DNA of 64,000 nt from Devosia sp. (GTDB lineage: Bacteria > Pseudomonadota > Alphaproteobacteria > Rhizobiales > Devosiaceae). Below are positions 60,977 through 64,000 of the stretch, piece after piece. The notes beneath the pieces were generated by a model. It saw nothing but the letters and a program-made list of their open reading frames with translations. It was not told where the DNA came from and searched no databases. Numbering within the stretch: the first letter of the stretch is position 1; each line of letters opens with the position of its first letter. A program made the position numbers and the translations under genes. The DNA lies in NCBI GenBank assembly GCA_028290665.1, contig JAQGJK010000026.1:216861-280860 (forward strand), read 5' to 3'.

Positions 60977-61839
60977 TTGACCAGCGGCGCCGCCGCGACC
61001 CAGTGGTCGGGCCATTCGGCGCGGAGTTCATGGGCAGCCTGATGCGCCAGCGCCGCCGAGCCGAACACTCCGAACACCGTCGCACCCGATCCTGACATCC
61101 GCGCCAGCATGCAGCCGCCGGCCCGCGCCATTCGCTCGATCAGCGCGGCAATTTCGGGCAGCATGGCGATGGCCGGCGTTTCGAGGTCGTTGCGGGTCTC
61201 GGCGAGCCAGATGCCGAGCTGAGCGGGTCGGGTCATCGGCTCGGGCAGCGGCGGCAGCGGCTCGTTGTCATGGATCAGCAGCCGGCGAAACACTTCCGCG
61301 GTAGCCAGCGGCAGCAGCGGGTTGATCAGTACCACATGCACCGCAGGAAAAGCCCGCAGCGGCGTCACGATCTCGCCGACGCCCCGGATGGTCGCGGGCA
61401 TCGACAACAGGCACGCCGGCACATCGGCCCCGAGGGTGGCGGCGATGGCAACGAGGTCGCGCGGGGCGATATCGGGTTCCCCCAGCACCGCCATCAAGCG
61501 CAGCGCCGCAGCGGCATCGGCCGAGCCGCCACCGAGCCCCGCAGCGATCGGCAGGTTCTTTTCGAGCGTGAATTTCAGCCCGGTTGCGACATGCGTCGGA
61601 AACCGTGCCCGGAACGCCGCGACGGCGCGCATCACCAGATTGCCGTCGCTGGTCCCGAGCCGTTGCGCGAACGGACCTCGAATGGCGAGCGTATCGGCCG
61701 GAGCCGGTTCGGCGCTCAACTCATCGCCGACATCGGCGAACACCACTAGGCTTTCGAGGTCGTGATAGCCGTCGTCACGCCGCCTGGTGACGTGCAGCGC
61801 GAGGTTTAGCTTGGCCGGCGCCGCTTCGCTGATGCGCAA
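60970..61839 (-). CDS. ispE: 4-diphosphocytidyl-2-C-methyl-D-erythritol kinase
   Basis: APAKLNLALHVTRRRDDGYHDLESLVVF...LEKNLPIAAGLGGGSADAAAALRL...MSGSGATVFGVF. Confidence 0.97.
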   Translation of the reverse strand: MRISEAAPAKLNLALHVTRRRDDGYHDLESLVVFADVGDELSAEPAPADTLAIRGPFAQRLGTSDGNLVMRAVAAFRARFPTHVATGLKFTLEKNLPIAAGLGGGSADAAAALRLMAVLGEPDIAPRDLVAIAATLGADVPACLLSMPATIRGVGEIVTPLRAFPAVHVVLINPLLPLATAEVFRRLLIHDNEPLPPLPEPMTRPAQLGIWLAETRNDLETPAIAMLPEIAALIERMARAGGCMLARMSGSGATVFGVFGSAALAHQAAHELRAEWPDHWVAAAPLVNQ

Positions 61840-61850
61840 CGGGCTTGAGC

Positions 61851-63596
61851 TTACTGGGTCATCGCCTCGGTCAACGGCTCGAGCGGCGGCAAGCCGTTGA
61901 TCAGCTTCGAGGTCACGCGGGCCCGCACCGGCCCATCATCCTCGTCGAGCGAGGAGGCAATGTTCCACTGGAAACGCGCTTCGAGCGTGCGGCCGATGCG
62001 CCAGTAGGCATCACCCAGATGGTCGTTGATTTCCGGATCGGTCGGCATCAGCTGCACGGCGGTTTCGAGCACCGACACGGCTTCGTCGAGCCGGCCGAGC
62101 TTGTAGAAAGCCCAGCCGAGGCTGTCGACGATGTAACCATTGTTGGGCACCGCGGCGACGGCTTCCTCGATCAGTCCCAGCGCCTGGTCAAAGTTCATGT
62201 CCTGGTCGATCCAGCTGTAGCCGAGATAGTTCAGCACATCCGGCTCGCCCGGATTAAGGTCGAGGGCTTTCAGGAAATCGGCCTCGGCCTTGGGCCATTC
62301 GCCGGCCCGCTCATAGGCGATGCCGCGCACGTAATAAATCCGCCAGTCGGACGCCACATCGCCGGGCTTGGCATCGAGCGCCTTGCCGTAATTGACAGCC
62401 GCTTCGGCATATTGCTCGTCATAGCGCAGCAGGTCGCCGTAAGCCGTGGCGGCAGTCATATCGTCGGGATTGGTGGCCACGATGTTGCCGAGCCGGCGCA
62501 GCGCTTCGGGCCGGTCGCCCAACAGGTCGAGGTTCTGAGCTATGCGCACCACGGCGCCGGGCTTCAGCGGCGAAGTGGCCGGAATCGAGTCGTAGATGCG
62601 GTTGGCGGCTTCGTTCTGGCCGGAAAAGTCCAGCAGCTGGCCATAGCCCATAGTCGCGATATCGGACTTGGGATCGAGGTAACGGGCAAACTGCATGTAC
62701 ATCATGGCAACATCGGCGCTGCCATCCTGCAGCAGCACTTCGCCGAAGCTGTAGAACAGTTCGGCGGCGCCGCCCTGCGCCGTCGAGAGGAACAGGCCGG
62801 GCTTTTCGCCGGCCGCGAGCTTGGTCTTCAGGGCCGTTAGCAACGGATCGCTGAAGCCGCGCGCCTCATAGGCGGCGATGACGGCATTGGCGTCGTCGAA
62901 ACGCCCGGCATTGGCGAGGATGCGCGCATTGGCCTCGACCAGCCGCGGATCGAGCGGGGTCACCGCCAGCGCCTCGGCAGCAAAGCCGATGGCCTCATCG
63001 GAACGGCCGGCGACATCGAGCATCAGTGCCCGGTGATAGACGCTGAAATCGCGGAGGCCGGCGTCGTCGAGTTCATCGAGCAACTCACTCGCGCCATCGA
63101 CGTCGCCCTTGCCGGTCATGGCCCAGGCGGCCAGCAACTGGGCGGTGATGGCGTTGAAGCTATCGTCGCCGATGCCGCCGACTGCCTGCACCACGGCATC
63201 GAACTCGCCCTGCTTCATCGCCTCGACGGCGATGACCACGGCGGCCAATTGGTTGCCCGGATCGAATTCGAGCAGGTGCTCCGCTGTCGATGCCGAAGCA
63301 CTGATCTGACCATCGGCCGCCTGCGCGATGAAGGCGCGTTCAACCAACAGCGGATTGTCCCAATCCCCCTGCGCCGCGGCCATGAAAAAGCTCGCAGCTT
63401 CGCTAGTGCGCAAATCCTTCAGTGCCTGTTCGCCGGCGAGGAAACTGCCGGTAACACCGGGGTCGATCGGCTCGAAAGTCTCCGGATTAGCAAGCGGCGG
63501 CGCGATCTCGGACTGCGCGGTGGCGACGGCACCGGACAGGGCCAGCCCCGACACCATCAGCAGGGTACCGGCAAAGAGATGAACGAGTTTGGCCAA
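61851..63596 (-). CDS. Tetratricopeptide-repeat protein, probably exported (TTG start inferred)
   Basis: LAKLVHLFAGTLLMVSGLALSGAVATAQ signal peptide; multiple TPR units such as EADFLKALDLNPGEPDVLNYLGYSWIDQ. Confidence 0.85.
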   Translation of the reverse strand: MAKLVHLFAGTLLMVSGLALSGAVATAQSEIAPPLANPETFEPIDPGVTGSFLAGEQALKDLRTSEAASFFMAAAQGDWDNPLLVERAFIAQAADGQISASASTAEHLLEFDPGNQLAAVVIAVEAMKQGEFDAVVQAVGGIGDDSFNAITAQLLAAWAMTGKGDVDGASELLDELDDAGLRDFSVYHRALMLDVAGRSDEAIGFAAEALAVTPLDPRLVEANARILANAGRFDDANAVIAAYEARGFSDPLLTALKTKLAAGEKPGLFLSTAQGGAAELFYSFGEVLLQDGSADVAMMYMQFARYLDPKSDIATMGYGQLLDFSGQNEAANRIYDSIPATSPLKPGAVVRIAQNLDLLGDRPEALRRLGNIVATNPDDMTAATAYGDLLRYDEQYAEAAVNYGKALDAKPGDVASDWRIYYVRGIAYERAGEWPKAEADFLKALDLNPGEPDVLNYLGYSWIDQDMNFDQALGLIEEAVAAVPNNGYIVDSLGWAFYKLGRLDEAVSVLETAVQLMPTDPEINDHLGDAYWRIGRTLEARFQWNIASSLDEDDGPVRARVTSKLINGLPPLEPLTEAMTQ

Positions 63597-63723
63597 AGCC
63601 TTCGATGCTCCAGTGGATGGGCGCGGATGTACCGGCGCAAGTTGCGCGGCAGGATGTCGATTTTGGGACCGGGCCGCAAGTGGCGGGCACGATGTCGTGA
63701 CGGTTTGAGATCGGCAGCCGACC

Positions 63724-64000
63724 TCACATGCCGGCATAGTTCGGGCCCGACCCGCCCTCGGGCGGCACCCAGTCGATATTCTGGGCCGGATCCTTGATAT
63801 CGCAGGTCTTGCAGTGGACGCAGTTGGCGGCGTTGATGCGGAACTCGGGCGACCCGCCAATTTTGACGACCTCATAGACCGCGGCAGGGCAATAGAGCCG
63901 TGCCGGTTCGCCGTAGTTCGGCAGATTGTCGCGGATCGGCACCGCTGGGTCGCGCAGCCGCAGATGCACCGGCTGGTCCTCGTCATGGGCGATATTAGAC
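63724..64000 (-). CDS. Electron transfer flavoprotein-ubiquinone oxidoreductase, C-terminal part (truncated by window edge)
   Basis: VHLRLRDPAVPIRDNLPNYGEPARLYCPAAVYEVVKIGGSPEFRINAANCVHCKTCDIKDPAQNIDWVPPEGGSGPNYAGM: 4Fe-4S ETF-QO C-terminus; frame continues to window end. Confidence 0.92.
   Translation of the reverse strand, partial: SNIAHDEDQPVHLRLRDPAVPIRDNLPNYGEPARLYCPAAVYEVVKIGGSPEFRINAANCVHCKTCDIKDPAQNIDWVPPEGGSGPNYAGM

Overview
High-GC chromosomal window from an alphaproteobacterium. Gene content (MucR, TIGR03808, TIGR02301, HDAC-xseB, fabI/aroC and glyQS neighbourhoods) suggests Hyphomicrobiales, possibly Devosia-like; this is inference. The window is mostly housekeeping. It contains a seven-gene Mrp-type Na+/H+ antiporter operon, sodB, a HerA-like ATPase (DUF853), a higBA toxin-antitoxin pair, two tRNAs (Gln-TTG, Pro-CGG), bioY, pdxH, dnaJ, tsaC, xseB, SCO, tlyA, aroC, fabI, pyrC, ygfZ, a PPDK-like enzyme, ispH, rnhA, rmuC, arginase, glyS/glyQ, LemA/DUF2207, polyprenyl synthase, ispE, a TPR protein and the C-terminal end of ETF-QO. 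I saw no CRISPR array, prophage or transposase, and no obvious defence island. The items most worth a second look are: (i) a 58-aa basic protein at 56684-56860 with an ArfA-like F-QRVEK...Y-RKGK motif (possible ribosome-rescue factor); (ii) a SLOG/LOG-like Rossmann protein overlapping a HerA-like ATPase gene; (iii) a PPDK-like protein with a reduced N-terminal ATP-grasp region; (iv) compound palindromic intergenic repeats at about 48.0-48.55 kb and 37.87-38.19 kb; (v) a 22-bp tandem duplication that reset the C-terminus of MnhG.
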